A stretch of DNA of 64,000 nt, taken from contig CAZFWG010000012.1 in the NCBI GenBank assembly GCA_964522525.1, forward strand, positions 18,382 to 82,381, given 5' to 3'. A program made the position numbers and the translations under genes. The DNA is from CAYUYV01 sp964522525 (lineage in GTDB: Bacteria > Pseudomonadota > Alphaproteobacteria > JAJFIK01). The notes beneath the pieces are model-generated. The model searched no databases and was not told the origin of the DNA. It saw nothing but the letters and a program-made list of their open reading frames with translations. Shown here piece by piece: positions 15,653 to 25,263 of this stretch; within the stretch, counting starts at the first letter, position 1; each line of letters opens with the position of its first letter.

Positions 15653-17053
15653 TCACGGTCCGACGTCAAGAGGCGCCGTGCCCCGCAAGGCGACCCGCGC
15701 CCGGCCGGCCGGCGGATCGAGGGCTTCATAGAAGGGCCAGTCGCCCGCCGCAAGCGCGTCAAGGGACGGCACCGGTTGGCCCAGACTGGCCCGATAGATC
15801 CAGAAGCTCGCCATGACCTTTTCCACATAGTTGCGGGTTTCGGTCAGCGGGATGGTCTCCACAAAGAGCAGGGGATCATTGCCGTATTTCACCCTGGAAC
15901 GCCAGCGGCGCACATTGCCCGGCCCTGCATTGTAGGCCGCCACCACCATGAGCAGATTGCTCTTGGGCTCCACCAGATCCATCAGCCGCGTCGTGTAGTT
16001 CTGGGCGAGGGACAGATTGTGGGACGGGTTCATGAGACGCTCGCGGCCCGCGCCGAGATAGCTCGCGTCGCCGCTGATATAGCGGGCGGTGGCAGGCATG
16101 ACCTGCATCAGACCCCGCGCGCCCGCGCGACTTTTGGCGTCGATCACGAACTTGCTCTCTTTACGCATGATCGCGAAGAGAAGCGCCCGGTCCACCGTGT
16201 AGCCCCCTTCGGGCACATAGGCCGGGATGGGGAAGAGGCCAGACTCAAGGCCTTCGGCACCGCTATAGAGCGCGACTTTCAACTGGGCATGGGCCAGGTT
16301 CAAATGGCGGGCAAGGGCAACGAGGGCCGGATCATCGGCCAGTTCCAAGCGGCCATGGGCCCAGCTCAATTCGAGATCCGCATCCGGGATCCGGCCGACC
16401 TGGGTCAGGGCGGCGGCCCGCAACACCCCTTTGTCGCGGCTCAGCTTCTGAAAATCAGCGGCCGTCAGATCGAGCGTTGCCCACGGGTCGGTCGGGCTCA
16501 GGCCCAATTGGCGGCGTGCCAACAGGCCGTAAAAGGAGAGGGGCACCTCGCCGGCGATGCGCAGCATGGGAACCACGTCGCCGGGGGCCTTGACCCTGAG
16601 GAGCGTGCGCGCGGCCCAATAGGCGCCCGCCGAGCGTTCCCAATCGCCCAGATGTTCCGCTTTTGCCAGGGCCTGGAAATGCTCCGCCGCTTTTCCGGGT
16701 TTGCCCAACCGCCAGGCTGCAAGGCCCGCGGTCCAGTCCGCTAGCGGCACCGCCTGCCGGTTCCGGGAAGCCACCTCATAGGCAAGTTTCAGGGCCTTGT
16801 TGTCGACCTGTTCCGCGAAATAGGACTCCGCGACCCACACCCGCATCCGGTCGAATTCGACNNNNNNNNNNNNNNNNNNNNNNNNNNNNNNNNNNNNNNN
16901 NNNNNNNNNNNNNNNNNNNNNNNNNNNNNNNNNNNNNNNNNNNNNNNNNNNNNNNNNNNNNAAAGCCAAGAACAGGGCGCCCACGCCTGAAAAACGAACA
17001 GCCCATCCCGCCAGGACGCCTTTTTCGCGTCCTTTTCCGAAAAGCCCGATCAT
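15653..17053 (-). CDS. slt: Soluble lytic murein transglycosylase, interrupted by an assembly gap
   Basis: This is a periplasmic enzyme that cleaves peptidoglycan glycan strands. The N-terminus (about 30 aa, from 17053) looks like a signal peptide. The part after the gap has a helical superhelix and the catalytic SLT domain: Glu in FAIMRKESKF, GARGLMQVMPATA, NLSLAQNYTTRLMD, and VVAAYNAGPGNVRRW. Only about 430 residues are visible, whereas family members usually have 600-700. The 100-N gap at 16862-16961 therefore hides several hundred bases, and the frame across it is not meaningful. Confidence 0.85.
   Translation of the reverse strand: MIGLFGKGREKGVLAGWAVRFSGVGALFLAXXXXXXXXXXXXXXXXXXXXXXXXXXXXXXXXXXVEFDRMRVWVAESYFAEQVDNKALKLAYEVASRNRQAVPLADWTAGLAAWRLGKPGKAAEHFQALAKAEHLGDWERSAGAYWAARTLLRVKAPGDVVPMLRIAGEVPLSFYGLLARRQLGLSPTDPWATLDLTAADFQKLSRDKGVLRAAALTQVGRIPDADLELSWAHGRLELADDPALVALARHLNLAHAQLKVALYSGAEGLESGLFPIPAYVPEGGYTVDRALLFAIMRKESKFVIDAKSRAGARGLMQVMPATARYISGDASYLGAGRERLMNPSHNLSLAQNYTTRLMDLVEPKSNLLMVVAAYNAGPGNVRRWRSRVKYGNDPLLFVETIPLTETRNYVEKVMASFWIYRASLGQPVPSLDALAAGDWPFYEALDPPAGRARVALRGTAPLDVGP
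16862..16961. other. Assembly gap 2 (100 N) inside slt
   Basis: A 100-N placeholder. The flanks share no terminal overlap. From the family length, roughly 450-800 bases of coding sequence are probably missing here. Confidence 0.9.
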
Positions 17054-17230
17054 CTGTCCCCACCACCAAAACGCCGGACCCTGCGAAAAGGGTTTTTCGC
17101 GGCGTTACGCCAAGACGCGGCTAGCGATCCGCTCCGAGCGACAAGGGGCTAACCCTATCCCCGGGGGGGCCGGCCAGCAACCATACCGAAGATGCAAATT
17201 TTGGACAGAATGGCCGGAGGCGGATTTCGG

Positions 17231-18040
17231 CTAGGCGGGCGCGCTTTCGCCAAGCGCCTGTTTCACCATGAGAAAATCGGCCCATGCCGCGCGCTTAGCG
17301 ATCGGGGTGCGCAGGAGGTAGGCCGGATGATAGGTCGCCAGAACCCTCACCTCATGGCCGCCAAAACGCCGGGTATGCCACTGGCCGCGCAGGCTGCGCA
17401 TGGGCTCATCGCGACCCAGGAGATGTTGGGCCGCCGTGCCCCCGAGGGCCACCACCACCCGGGGGGCCATCAATTCAATGTGACGTTCCACGAAGGGCAG
17501 GCACATGTGAATTTCCGTCAGTTCGGGCTTCCGGTTCATGGGTGGACGCCAGGGCAGGATATTGGCGATATAGGCGCTGGTACGGTCCCGGCCGATGGCC
17601 TTGAGCATGCGATCGAGGAGCTGACCGGACCGGCCGACAAAAGGCAGGCCTTGGGCATCCTCCATTTGCCCCGGAGCTTCGCCGACCAGCATCAGATCCG
17701 CCGCCGCGGCGCCGTCGGCAAAGACCAGATTGCGGGCCGATTGTTTGAGGGGGCATTGCTCGAAGCCGTCGAGGGCCGCGCGCAGGGCCTCAAGATCAGC
17801 GGCGGACGAGGCCAGGGACTTCGCGGCCTGGACCGCCGCGCCGCCATCCCGCTTCGGGCCGGGTTGGGCCGGCTGCGCGGGCATCGACGCGGACTTTGTC
17901 TGGGTTTGGGCGGGCACGCCGCGATGGACGCAGGGTACGGTTCCGACAAAAGCATCAATGCCCATGGCCTGATACCAGGTCAAAAGGGCCTTGAGGCCCG
18001 CCGGGTCCGGTGGAACCGGGGATGGGTCGGACGGCGCCAT
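17231..18040 (-). CDS. Uracil-DNA glycosylase, iron-sulfur (type 4/5-like) family
   Basis: This enzyme removes uracil from DNA. Motif 1 is GEAPGQMED, followed by GLPFVGRSGQLLDRML. The uracil pocket Asn is in YIANILPWRPP and the second motif is ATYHPAYLLR. Cysteines in FEQCPLKQSA and EIHMCLPFVE fit the iron-sulfur site of this family. An N-terminal extension of about 90 residues is rich in Ala, Pro and Gln and common in alphaproteobacteria. ATG at 18040 has AGGGA six bases upstream. An ATG at 18073 is less well supported. The length is 269 aa. Confidence 0.92.
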   Translation of the reverse strand: MAPSDPSPVPPDPAGLKALLTWYQAMGIDAFVGTVPCVHRGVPAQTQTKSASMPAQPAQPGPKRDGGAAVQAAKSLASSAADLEALRAALDGFEQCPLKQSARNLVFADGAAAADLMLVGEAPGQMEDAQGLPFVGRSGQLLDRMLKAIGRDRTSAYIANILPWRPPMNRKPELTEIHMCLPFVERHIELMAPRVVVALGGTAAQHLLGRDEPMRSLRGQWHTRRFGGHEVRVLATYHPAYLLRTPIAKRAAWADFLMVKQALGESAPA

Positions 18041-18458
18041 GGGCATTCCCTGTCTTCCGCATGTCCCGAACATGCGTCGCGAAAATACATCTTCGCTGAG
18101 TCTTCACCTTAACCGATGTAGGAGGTTTGCAATGACGCCTGCGTGATCGCTTGTCTCAACCGTAATCCACGGGGCAAATCGCCCTGTGCAGCCCGTTTGT
18201 GGGCGCGTTAGACTGGGAAAGCCAACGGGTGGCGTTGACCCGCCGCGTGCGACGCCCGATAACGCGGGCTGCGAAACGGCTTAGCGGCTGAGGCCAATCG
18301 GTCCGCGGGCGATCGGCATTGACGCTCACGCCTGTGGCACGGCGTCGCGGCTGGGCTCGGACGGGGGGCATGGATATCCTTGCCAGCCTGAAGACGCGGC
18401 CCAAATCCAGGGAGCCCGGCATGCGGATCTCGCGGGCACCATGTAAGGGGAGGACGTA
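18041..18458. other. Divergent intergenic region between udg and the ETF-QO gene
   Basis: About 420 bases without a supported gene. It holds a GANTC site (18098-18102) near the udg start and a good rightward promoter candidate. No convincing small gene was found in either direction. Confidence 0.6.
18235..18263 (+). promoter_or_regulatory. Candidate promoter of the ETF-QO gene
   Basis: TTGACC (18235-18240) and GATAAC (18258-18263) are 17 bases apart and read rightwards. This implies a leader of about 190 bases before the ATG at 18459. Confidence 0.4.
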
Positions 18459-20117
18459 ATGGACCGGGAATCCATGGAATACGACATCCTGATCGTCGGT
18501 GGCGGTCCGGCCGGTCTCAGCGCGGCGATCCAGTTTCAGAAACTGTGCGCCGAGGCGGGTGTCGAATATTCCATTGCCGTGATCGAGAAAGGCTCGGAAG
18601 TGGGCGCCCATATCCTGTCGGGTGTCGTCATGGATCCGATCGGCCTCGATGAACTGATCCCGGACTGGCGCGACAAAGGCTGCCCCCTGACGGTCAAGGT
18701 GACAGAGGACAAGTTCCTGTTCCTGACCGAAAAGGGCGGGTTCACCATCCCCAATTTCGTCATGCCGCCGCTCATGAGCAATCATGGCAACTACACGGGC
18801 TCGCTCGCCAATGTGACGCGCTGGCTCGGCGAACAGGCCGAAGCCATGGGCGTGGAGATCTATCCCGGTTTTGCGGCCTCGGAAGTTCTGTTCAATGACG
18901 ATGGCAGCGTGAAGGGCGTGGCCACGGGCGATTTCGGTGTCGCCGAGGACGGCAGCCACAAGGACGGCTACACGCCCGGCATCGAACTCCACGCCAAATA
19001 CACGCTCTTCGCCGAAGGCGCCCATGGTTCCCTGACCAAGGGACTGAAACGCCATTTCGGTCTGGACAAGGATCGCGAGCCCCAGAAATTCGGTCTCGGG
19101 ATGAAAGAGATCTGGGAGATCGATCCGGCCAAGCACAAGCCGGGCCTTGTCGTCCATTCCCAGGGCTGGCCTTTGGACAATGAGACCGGCGGCGGCTCGT
19201 GGATGTATCACATCGAGGACAACCTCGTTTCCATCGGTTTTGTCGTCCACCTCAACTACAAAAATCCTTTTCTCGCCCCGTTCGAAGAATTCCAGCGCTT
19301 CAAGACCCATCCCAAGGTCCGCCCCTATCTGGAGGGCGGCAAGCGGGTGGCCTATGGCGGGCGTGCGATCACGGAAGGCGGCTTTCAATCCGTCCCTAAG
19401 CTGACTTTTCCCGGTGGCGCCCTGATCGGCTGCACGGCGGGTTTCGTCAATGTGCCCCGGATCAAGGGCAGCCATAACGCCATCAAGACGGGCATGCTCG
19501 GCGCGGAAGCCGCCTTCGAGGCGCTCCAGGCCGGTCGTGCCCACGACGAATTGGTGGCCTATACGGACAAATATGAGAAATCCCACGTCTATAAGGATCT
19601 GAAGCGGGTGCGCAATGTAAAGCCGCTCCTGTCCAAATACGGCACCTTCATGGGAACCATGCTGGGCGGCATGGACATGTGGACCAATCAGCTTTTCGGC
19701 TTTTCGTTCTTCGGCACGATGAAGCACGGCAAGCCCGACCACGCGACCCTGCGCCCCGCCAAGGAATCAAAACCCATCGAATATCCGAAACCCGATGGGG
19801 TGATCAGCTTCGACCGTCTGTCCTCGGTGTTTCTGTCGAACACCTATCACGCAGAAGACCAGCCCGTGCACCTGACGCTCAAGGATGCCAGCGTGCCGAT
19901 CGGCGTCAATTTGCCGACCTATGGGGAACCCGCCCGGCTCTATTGTCCGGCGGCGGTCTATGAAGTCATCTATGATCAGAACGGGGAGAATCCGAAATTC
20001 GTGATCAACTCCCAGAACTGCGTCCACTGCAAGACCTGTGACATCAAGGACCCGAGCCAGAACATACACTGGGTCGTGCCGGAAGGCGCCGGCGGTCCGA
20101 ACTACCCCAATATGTGA
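18459..20117 (+). CDS. Electron transfer flavoprotein-ubiquinone oxidoreductase
   Basis: This is a membrane-associated flavoprotein that passes electrons from ETF to ubiquinone, serving acyl-CoA and amine dehydrogenases. The FAD motif VGGGPAGLSAA is near residue 13. KLTFPGGALIGCTAGFVNVP and IKGSHNAIKTGMLGAEAAFE are family blocks. The C-terminal [4Fe-4S] site uses CVHCKTC plus the Cys in ARLYCPA. The length of 552 aa is standard. ATG at 18459 is preceded by GGGGAGGACGTA. No etfAB genes are in the window. Confidence 0.97.
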   Translation: MDRESMEYDILIVGGGPAGLSAAIQFQKLCAEAGVEYSIAVIEKGSEVGAHILSGVVMDPIGLDELIPDWRDKGCPLTVKVTEDKFLFLTEKGGFTIPNFVMPPLMSNHGNYTGSLANVTRWLGEQAEAMGVEIYPGFAASEVLFNDDGSVKGVATGDFGVAEDGSHKDGYTPGIELHAKYTLFAEGAHGSLTKGLKRHFGLDKDREPQKFGLGMKEIWEIDPAKHKPGLVVHSQGWPLDNETGGGSWMYHIEDNLVSIGFVVHLNYKNPFLAPFEEFQRFKTHPKVRPYLEGGKRVAYGGRAITEGGFQSVPKLTFPGGALIGCTAGFVNVPRIKGSHNAIKTGMLGAEAAFEALQAGRAHDELVAYTDKYEKSHVYKDLKRVRNVKPLLSKYGTFMGTMLGGMDMWTNQLFGFSFFGTMKHGKPDHATLRPAKESKPIEYPKPDGVISFDRLSSVFLSNTYHAEDQPVHLTLKDASVPIGVNLPTYGEPARLYCPAAVYEVIYDQNGENPKFVINSQNCVHCKTCDIKDPSQNIHWVVPEGAGGPNYPNM

Positions 20118-20132
20118 TCCTCCGGAGGCGCT

Positions 20133-21965
20133 GTGCAGCCCTTGACCTTGAGGGGAGCGCTTGCTCTCCGACCCAATATCCTTCCACGGATGGTTCCGCC
20201 CGGCTCGGGCGGGCGGGCCGCATCCGCATGGCCACGCCGCCCCCTGTTTCTGGTTCTGGCGGCTTTGGCCGTCACGGGTTGCGCCAATCTGGCCGAAACC
20301 CGGACCAATGTCGTCGGGGTGAACTATTTCGAGCCCCGCACCACGCTTTCCGGGGATTATCTTGCGGCGCGACATGCGGGCAAGATCCAGGATACCGCCG
20401 CCGCGGCGGAGTTCTACGCCCGCGCCCTCGACAAGCGGCCCAATGATCGGGCCATTCTGGAACGGGCGTTCCTGCTTGACCTGAGCAGTGGTCGGATCAA
20501 AAGCGCGGTGGCCCTGGCCGAGCGGATCGCGGAACGGCGCAGCGAAGACCGCCTCGCGCGTATGGTTCTCGCCATTGATGCCATGCGCGATGGCAGCTAT
20601 GGCGTGGCCCGAGGTCATGTCCTCGCCGCGGGCAAGGGGCCCCTGACGGACATCATCAATCAGTTGATCGGCGCCTGGGCCCTGGCCGGATCGGGCCAGA
20701 CCGATGAGGCGATCGCGCGCCTTGGCAAGTTGGGCGGCGGGCGTGGGCTTGATCTCTACCGGGCCTATCACGCGGCACTGATCCATGATCTGGCCAATGA
20801 CCGTCGGCGTGCCGAGGAAGCCTATGAGAAGTCCATGGCGATCTCCGATGGCGCGAGCCTGCGGGTGGTTCAGGCCTATGGGCGCTTTCTGGAGCGCGAC
20901 GGCCGGCGGGATGAGGCCATTGGCATCTATCGCCGGTTTCTGGATGAGATCGGTGCTCATCCCCTGGTCCGGGCCGCCCTGCGCCGCGCCGAGACCTCGG
21001 ATCAGGCGCCGGCACGCCTCGTGGCCTCGGCCCGTGCCGGCACGGCGGAAGCGATCTATGCCCTCGCGGGCGCGCTCATCCGGGAGGAAGACCGGGCCTA
21101 TGATCTGCCGATCGTCTATCTCCATCTGACCCTCTATTTGCGTGGGGATTTCCCGGTTGCCCAATCCCTGCTGGCCGAGGTCCTCGCCACGGCCGGGCGC
21201 TATGAAATGGCGGCGGCGGTCTATCGCAAGGTGCCCCGTTCGTCTCCGCTCTGGATCAATTCCCGCATCCAGATCGCATCCGGTCTGAGCCGGTTGGAGC
21301 AGCGTGAAGAAGCCATTGAGACACTGATGGATGTCATCGACGTGGCACCGAACAACATCGACGTGCTGGCGTCGATCGGTGATCTCTTCTTGTCGGCTGA
21401 GAATTATAGTGCGGCGGCGGATTATTTCGCCCGTGCCCTCGAACAGGTGGAGGGGGCGCCGAATCAGACCCATTGGGCGCTCTATCATCAGTATGGCATC
21501 GCGCTTGAGCGGTCCAAACGCTGGCCCGAGGCGGAAGCGGCGCTCAAGACAGCCCTCGAATTGCGGCCCAATCAGCCCTTCGTGCTCAACTATCTCGGCT
21601 ATTCCTGGATCGATCGGGGCATCAATCTCGACGAGGCCATGCAGATGATCACCACGGCCGTCGCGCTCGAGCCCGACAACGGCTTCATCATCGACAGCCT
21701 GGGGTGGGGTCTCTATCGGCTTGGCGACTATGACGGGGCGGTGGAGAAGCTGGAACAGGCGGTCGCGTTGGAGCCGGGCGATCCGGTGATCAACGACCAT
21801 CTGGGCGACGCCTATTGGCGGGTGGGCCGGCGCATCGAGGCACGGTTCCAGTGGAACCATGCCCTGCGGCTGGAGCCAGAGCCCAAGCTTGAGGAAACCG
21901 TCCGGGAAAAGATCAAATATGGTCTCGACGCGGACGAGGCCACGCTGGCCGGAGCCGATTCATGA
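20133..21965 (+). CDS. TPR-repeat lipoprotein
   Basis: This is a secreted scaffold protein (610 aa). The N-terminus ends a signal sequence with a lipobox (LAALAVTGC), so it is probably a lipid-anchored lipoprotein. The rest is built of tetratricopeptide repeats, clearest at the C-terminus (NQPFVLNYLGYSWIDRGI, NGFIIDSLGWGLYRLGDYD, DPVINDHLGDAYWRVGR). The start is GTG at 20133 with GGAGG close upstream, 15 bases after the ETF-QO stop. It overlaps ispE by the ATGA overlap. The role is unknown. The position directly before ispE is conserved in many alphaproteobacteria. Confidence 0.85.
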   Translation: MQPLTLRGALALRPNILPRMVPPGSGGRAASAWPRRPLFLVLAALAVTGCANLAETRTNVVGVNYFEPRTTLSGDYLAARHAGKIQDTAAAAEFYARALDKRPNDRAILERAFLLDLSSGRIKSAVALAERIAERRSEDRLARMVLAIDAMRDGSYGVARGHVLAAGKGPLTDIINQLIGAWALAGSGQTDEAIARLGKLGGGRGLDLYRAYHAALIHDLANDRRRAEEAYEKSMAISDGASLRVVQAYGRFLERDGRRDEAIGIYRRFLDEIGAHPLVRAALRRAETSDQAPARLVASARAGTAEAIYALAGALIREEDRAYDLPIVYLHLTLYLRGDFPVAQSLLAEVLATAGRYEMAAAVYRKVPRSSPLWINSRIQIASGLSRLEQREEAIETLMDVIDVAPNNIDVLASIGDLFLSAENYSAAADYFARALEQVEGAPNQTHWALYHQYGIALERSKRWPEAEAALKTALELRPNQPFVLNYLGYSWIDRGINLDEAMQMITTAVALEPDNGFIIDSLGWGLYRLGDYDGAVEKLEQAVALEPGDPVINDHLGDAYWRVGRRIEARFQWNHALRLEPEPKLEETVREKIKYGLDADEATLAGADS

Positions 21966-22888
21966 ACGGCCCGCTGTCTCTTTACGCGCCGGCCAAGGTC
22001 AATCTGTTCCTCCATGTCCTGCGGCGCCTGCCTGACGGCTATCATGAGCTTGAAAGCCTGATTGTCTTCGTCGATGTGGGCGACCGCTTGAGCGTGTCGG
22101 AGGCATCCGGGTTTCAGGTCGAGGTCGGCGGGCCCTTTGCCAATCTGCTGAGCGACGAGCCGGTCAGCGACAATCTCGTGCATCGGGCGGGCGCCCAATT
22201 GATGGCGCGGGCCGGCGCGGAATTCGGCGGCCATCTCCGGCTCGAGAAAAACCTTCCCGTGGCGGCCGGCCTAGGCGGCGGGTCGGCGGATGCCGCGGCC
22301 GCGTTGCGTCTCTTGAAGGATTTCTGGCGGCTCGACGTGTCCCGGGACGATTTACAGGCCTTGGGCCTTGAGCTGGGGGCCGACATTCCCGTCTGTCTCG
22401 ATTGCCGCCCCGCTTTTGTCGGCGGGATCGGAGAAGACCTGACACCGGCCGGACCCTTGCCGGATGCTTGGGCCGTTCTGGTCAATTCGGGCACGCCCGT
22501 GCCCACGGGCAAGGTGTTTAAAGGTCTTGATCCGGACAATCTGGCGGGCCAACCCGGTCCCAGTGTGCCGGCGGAGGATTTTGCCGATGCGCGGCGCCTC
22601 GGGGCGGCCTTGGCGCGGACCCGCAATGATCTCGAAGCCTCGGCCCTAAGGGTTGCGCCCGATATCGCCGATGTCATCGGCCAGATCGAACGACAACCGG
22701 GATGTCTTCTCGCCCGCATGTCCGGCAGCGGCGGAACCTGTTTTGGCCTGTTTGAGACCCGCCAAGAGGCGGAGGAGGCGGCCCGCCGCATTGCGGCCCA
22801 TCATCCGCGATGGTGGGCGCAAGCCGGCCGTCTGCTCCAGGACGCGCCCGGTGTGGCGCCCATGACCCTTGAACGCGGTCTGGGATAA
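21962..22888 (+). CDS. ispE: 4-diphosphocytidyl-2-C-methyl-D-erythritol kinase
   Basis: This GHMP kinase catalyses the fourth step of the MEP isoprenoid pathway. The start LYAPAKVNLFLHVLRRLPDGYHELES is typical; it binds the substrate. The ATP-binding glycine loop is LPVAAGLGGGSADAAAALRL. MSGSGGTCFGLF is motif 3. The length is 308 aa. The ATG overlaps the stop of the TPR gene. The neighbouring convergent polyprenyl synthase uses the product of the same pathway. Confidence 0.96.
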   Translation: MNGPLSLYAPAKVNLFLHVLRRLPDGYHELESLIVFVDVGDRLSVSEASGFQVEVGGPFANLLSDEPVSDNLVHRAGAQLMARAGAEFGGHLRLEKNLPVAAGLGGGSADAAAALRLLKDFWRLDVSRDDLQALGLELGADIPVCLDCRPAFVGGIGEDLTPAGPLPDAWAVLVNSGTPVPTGKVFKGLDPDNLAGQPGPSVPAEDFADARRLGAALARTRNDLEASALRVAPDIADVIGQIERQPGCLLARMSGSGGTCFGLFETRQEAEEAARRIAAHHPRWWAQAGRLLQDAPGVAPMTLERGLG

Positions 22889-22952
22889 GGCCCGACCAGG
22901 CCAGTTCACCCTGAGATGCTGACAGGAAGGCTGGGGCCGCTTGCGGCCTGGG

Positions 22953-23972
22953 TCAGTGCGCCCGGGCGATGGAGAAATCGACCACGTCCAGCAAGGCCTG
23001 ACGGTGGGCGCTTTGGGGAAAGATCGCCAGGGCATCGCGGGCAATGCGGCCATAGTGGTGGGCCCGGTCGATCGTATCGGCGATGGCATTGTGCCGCCCA
23101 ATGAGATCGATGGCCCGCGCGAGATCCGCGTCATCCGGATTGCCGCTTTCCAGGCAGTGTTTCCAGAAGGACCGCTCTTCCTCATCCCCCCGGCGATAGG
23201 CCAGGACGACGGGCAGGGTGATTTTCCCGTCGCGGAAATCATCGCCCACGGCCTTGCCGAGATCGGCCTCGACGCCGGAATAGTCCAGGGCGTCGTCCAC
23301 CAATTGGAAGGCGATGCCCAGATTGCGGCCGAAACTGTCAAGCGCGCCTTCTTCCGCGGCGGGCCGGTCCGCGATCACCGCGCCAACCCGCGCGGCGGCC
23401 GCAAAAAGGGCGGCCGTCTTGGCGGAGATCACCTCAAGATAAGTATCTTCGGTGGTGGTGACGTCATGGGCGGCGGCGAGTTGCATGACCTCACCCTCGG
23501 CAATCACGGCCGACGCGTTCGAGAGGATCTCCAGGACCTTGAGATTGCCTGTCTCCACCATGAGTTGAAAGGCGCGGCTGAACAGAAAATCGCCAACCAG
23601 CACGCTCGCCTGATTGCCGAAAACCATATTGGCCGTAGGCTGGCCCCGCCGCAGGTCGCTTTCATCGACCACATCGTCATGGAGCAGGGTGGCGGTATGG
23701 ATGAATTCGACGGCGCCGGCGAGATGGATGTGCTTGTCCCCCTCATAGGCGCACATCTGGGCCGCCGCGAGGGTGAGCATGGGCCGCATGCGCTTGCCGC
23801 CGGAGCGGACGAGATACCCAGCCAATTCCGGGATCATCGGCACGGAACTGTCCATGCGACCGATGATTGCCGCGTTGACGCGCTCCATATCCTGTTGAAC
23901 CAGGGCACTGAGCCGTTCGATGGCGGCGTCCACTTGGCGCCGATCTTCTGAAAGCGGTACGACAACGCCCAA
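22953..23972 (-). CDS. ispB: Octaprenyl/decaprenyl diphosphate synthase
   Basis: This is a trans-polyprenyl synthase that makes the side chain of ubiquinone. The first Asp-rich motif is LLHDDVVDESD and the second is FQLVDDALDY. GGKRMRPML and GDFLFSRAFQLM are also present. Chain length (C40 or C50) cannot be read from the sequence. TTG at 23972 is chosen because GGAGG lies eight bases upstream. The in-frame ATG at 24023 adds 17 residues but has no ribosome site. The gene is convergent with ispE. Confidence 0.93.
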   Translation of the reverse strand: MGVVVPLSEDRRQVDAAIERLSALVQQDMERVNAAIIGRMDSSVPMIPELAGYLVRSGGKRMRPMLTLAAAQMCAYEGDKHIHLAGAVEFIHTATLLHDDVVDESDLRRGQPTANMVFGNQASVLVGDFLFSRAFQLMVETGNLKVLEILSNASAVIAEGEVMQLAAAHDVTTTEDTYLEVISAKTAALFAAAARVGAVIADRPAAEEGALDSFGRNLGIAFQLVDDALDYSGVEADLGKAVGDDFRDGKITLPVVLAYRRGDEEERSFWKHCLESGNPDDADLARAIDLIGRHNAIADTIDRAHHYGRIARDALAIFPQSAHRQALLDVVDFSIARAH

Positions 23973-24178
23973 AGGCTGGTCCTCCACGGCGTATGATCTT
24001 TTTGATGCGTCTACTACGCACATAAGTTAGGGCATACGATACTCAAGCCTGGGACGGAAGAGGTGAAGTGCCGCATAGTTTCTGGTCAAAGTACCGGGTG
24101 TGACGGACAGGTCCTTGGAAATCACCGCAATATTGGACACGGTCCGGCAAGGTCTTGCGCGATGAGGGACGCCGCTTC

Positions 24179-24436
24179 ATGAAGGATATTCTGCAGACCA
24201 ACGATATGGTCTTTCTGTCATTCGTCCAGGCCCTGTTGCGGGATGCCGGTATCGAATCCCTTGTTCTCGACGAACATGCGAGCGTGGTCGAAGGCAGTCT
24301 CGGCATGTTGCCGCGCCGCCTGATGGTCGAGGAGGGTGATTTGGGACGGGCCAAGACGATCCTTGCCCAGGCGGAGCGGGAGCGGACCGGCGAGGTGCCG
24401 GTCTCCTTCGGCGGTGACGGCGATGGCCCGGCCTGA
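24179..24436 (+). CDS. DUF2007 domain protein
   Basis: This is a small protein (85 aa) of the DUF2007 family, with signal-transducer-like folds and no known function. Recognisable parts are LSFVQALLRDAGIESLVLDEHASVVEGSLG and LPRRLMVEEGDLGRAKTIL, given here as separate blocks. ATG at 24179 is preceded by GAGGGA nine bases upstream. The 3' end overlaps the methyltransferase start by 14 bases, so the two genes are co-translated. This pair next to a polyprenyl synthase is a common alphaproteobacterial arrangement. Confidence 0.8.
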   Translation: MKDILQTNDMVFLSFVQALLRDAGIESLVLDEHASVVEGSLGMLPRRLMVEEGDLGRAKTILAQAERERTGEVPVSFGGDGDGPA

Positions 24437-25232
24437 CGCGAATCTGCCCGCAACGACCAGGGATTCCTTTCTCGGGGGGCGCGTGACCTTGTGCCAGCCC
24501 CAGGGCGGGTTCCGGGCCGGTCTCGATTCAATCCTCCTCGCCGCAAGCCTTGATGCCCGTCCCGGCGATACCCTGCTGGAGCTTGGCATGGGCGTGGGCG
24601 TGGCAAGCCTCTGTGCCGCCTCAAGACTTCCGGGTGTGCAGATTATCGGTGTCGAGATTGATCCTGAAATGGCGGCCCTGGCGCGAACCAATATCGAGGC
24701 CAACGGGTTTGCCGACCGTGTCCGGGTGGTCGAAGGCGATGTCGCGAATCTCCCGCCGGAGATCCGGGAGGCGCGGTTCGATCACGTGTTCTTGAACCCG
24801 CCATTTCAGGCCCATGGGCGGGGCACGCCGCCGCCGGATCCGACCAAGGCCCGCGCTCATATGGAGGGCGGACACGGGGGCCAGGAGAAGCCCGCGACCC
24901 TTGAGGATTGGATCGGGGGCGCGGTGAAACGTCTCAAACCCAAAGGCCGGCTCACGCTGATCCATCGGGCCGACCGCTTGGATCAGGCGCTGTCCCGTCT
25001 GTGGGGCGCGGTTGGAGAGATCACGCTTTTCCCCCTGTGGCCCAAAGCGGGGGAGGCGGCCCGCCGGGTCCTGGTGACGGGTCGACGGGCGGTCAAGGGC
25101 CCGCTGACCCTGGCCCCCGGTCTTGTCCTCCATGGTGCCGATGGCCGTCCGAGTGAGACCCTCGAAGCGATCGCGCGGCATGGTGCCGCTTTGGCGATCA
25201 ATTCGAGGGCGCTTTCGGCTCCTTCACCTTGA
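24423..25232 (+). CDS. TrmN6-like class I SAM-dependent methyltransferase
   Basis: This is an N6-adenine-type methyltransferase fold (269 aa), similar to the tRNA1(Val) A37 enzyme TrmN6. The AdoMet motif is LLELGMGVGVASLCAA, the acidic loop is GVEIDPEMA, and the catalytic motif IV is LNPPFQAHG. The early block FLGGRVTLCQPQGGFRAGLD is typical of the group. The tRNA target is an inference from family. The start at 24423 lies within the end of the DUF2007 gene. The S49 peptidase follows after 31 bases. Confidence 0.87.
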   Translation: MARPDANLPATTRDSFLGGRVTLCQPQGGFRAGLDSILLAASLDARPGDTLLELGMGVGVASLCAASRLPGVQIIGVEIDPEMAALARTNIEANGFADRVRVVEGDVANLPPEIREARFDHVFLNPPFQAHGRGTPPPDPTKARAHMEGGHGGQEKPATLEDWIGGAVKRLKPKGRLTLIHRADRLDQALSRLWGAVGEITLFPLWPKAGEAARRVLVTGRRAVKGPLTLAPGLVLHGADGRPSETLEAIARHGAALAINSRALSAPSP

Positions 25233-25263
25233 GCCGACAGGCGCGGGGCCTTATACCGGATCT

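Noticed and set aside
22889..22952. GGCCGC-TT-GCGGCC hairpin between ispE and ispB as a terminator
   Set aside because: The loop is only two bases and no T-run follows on either strand.
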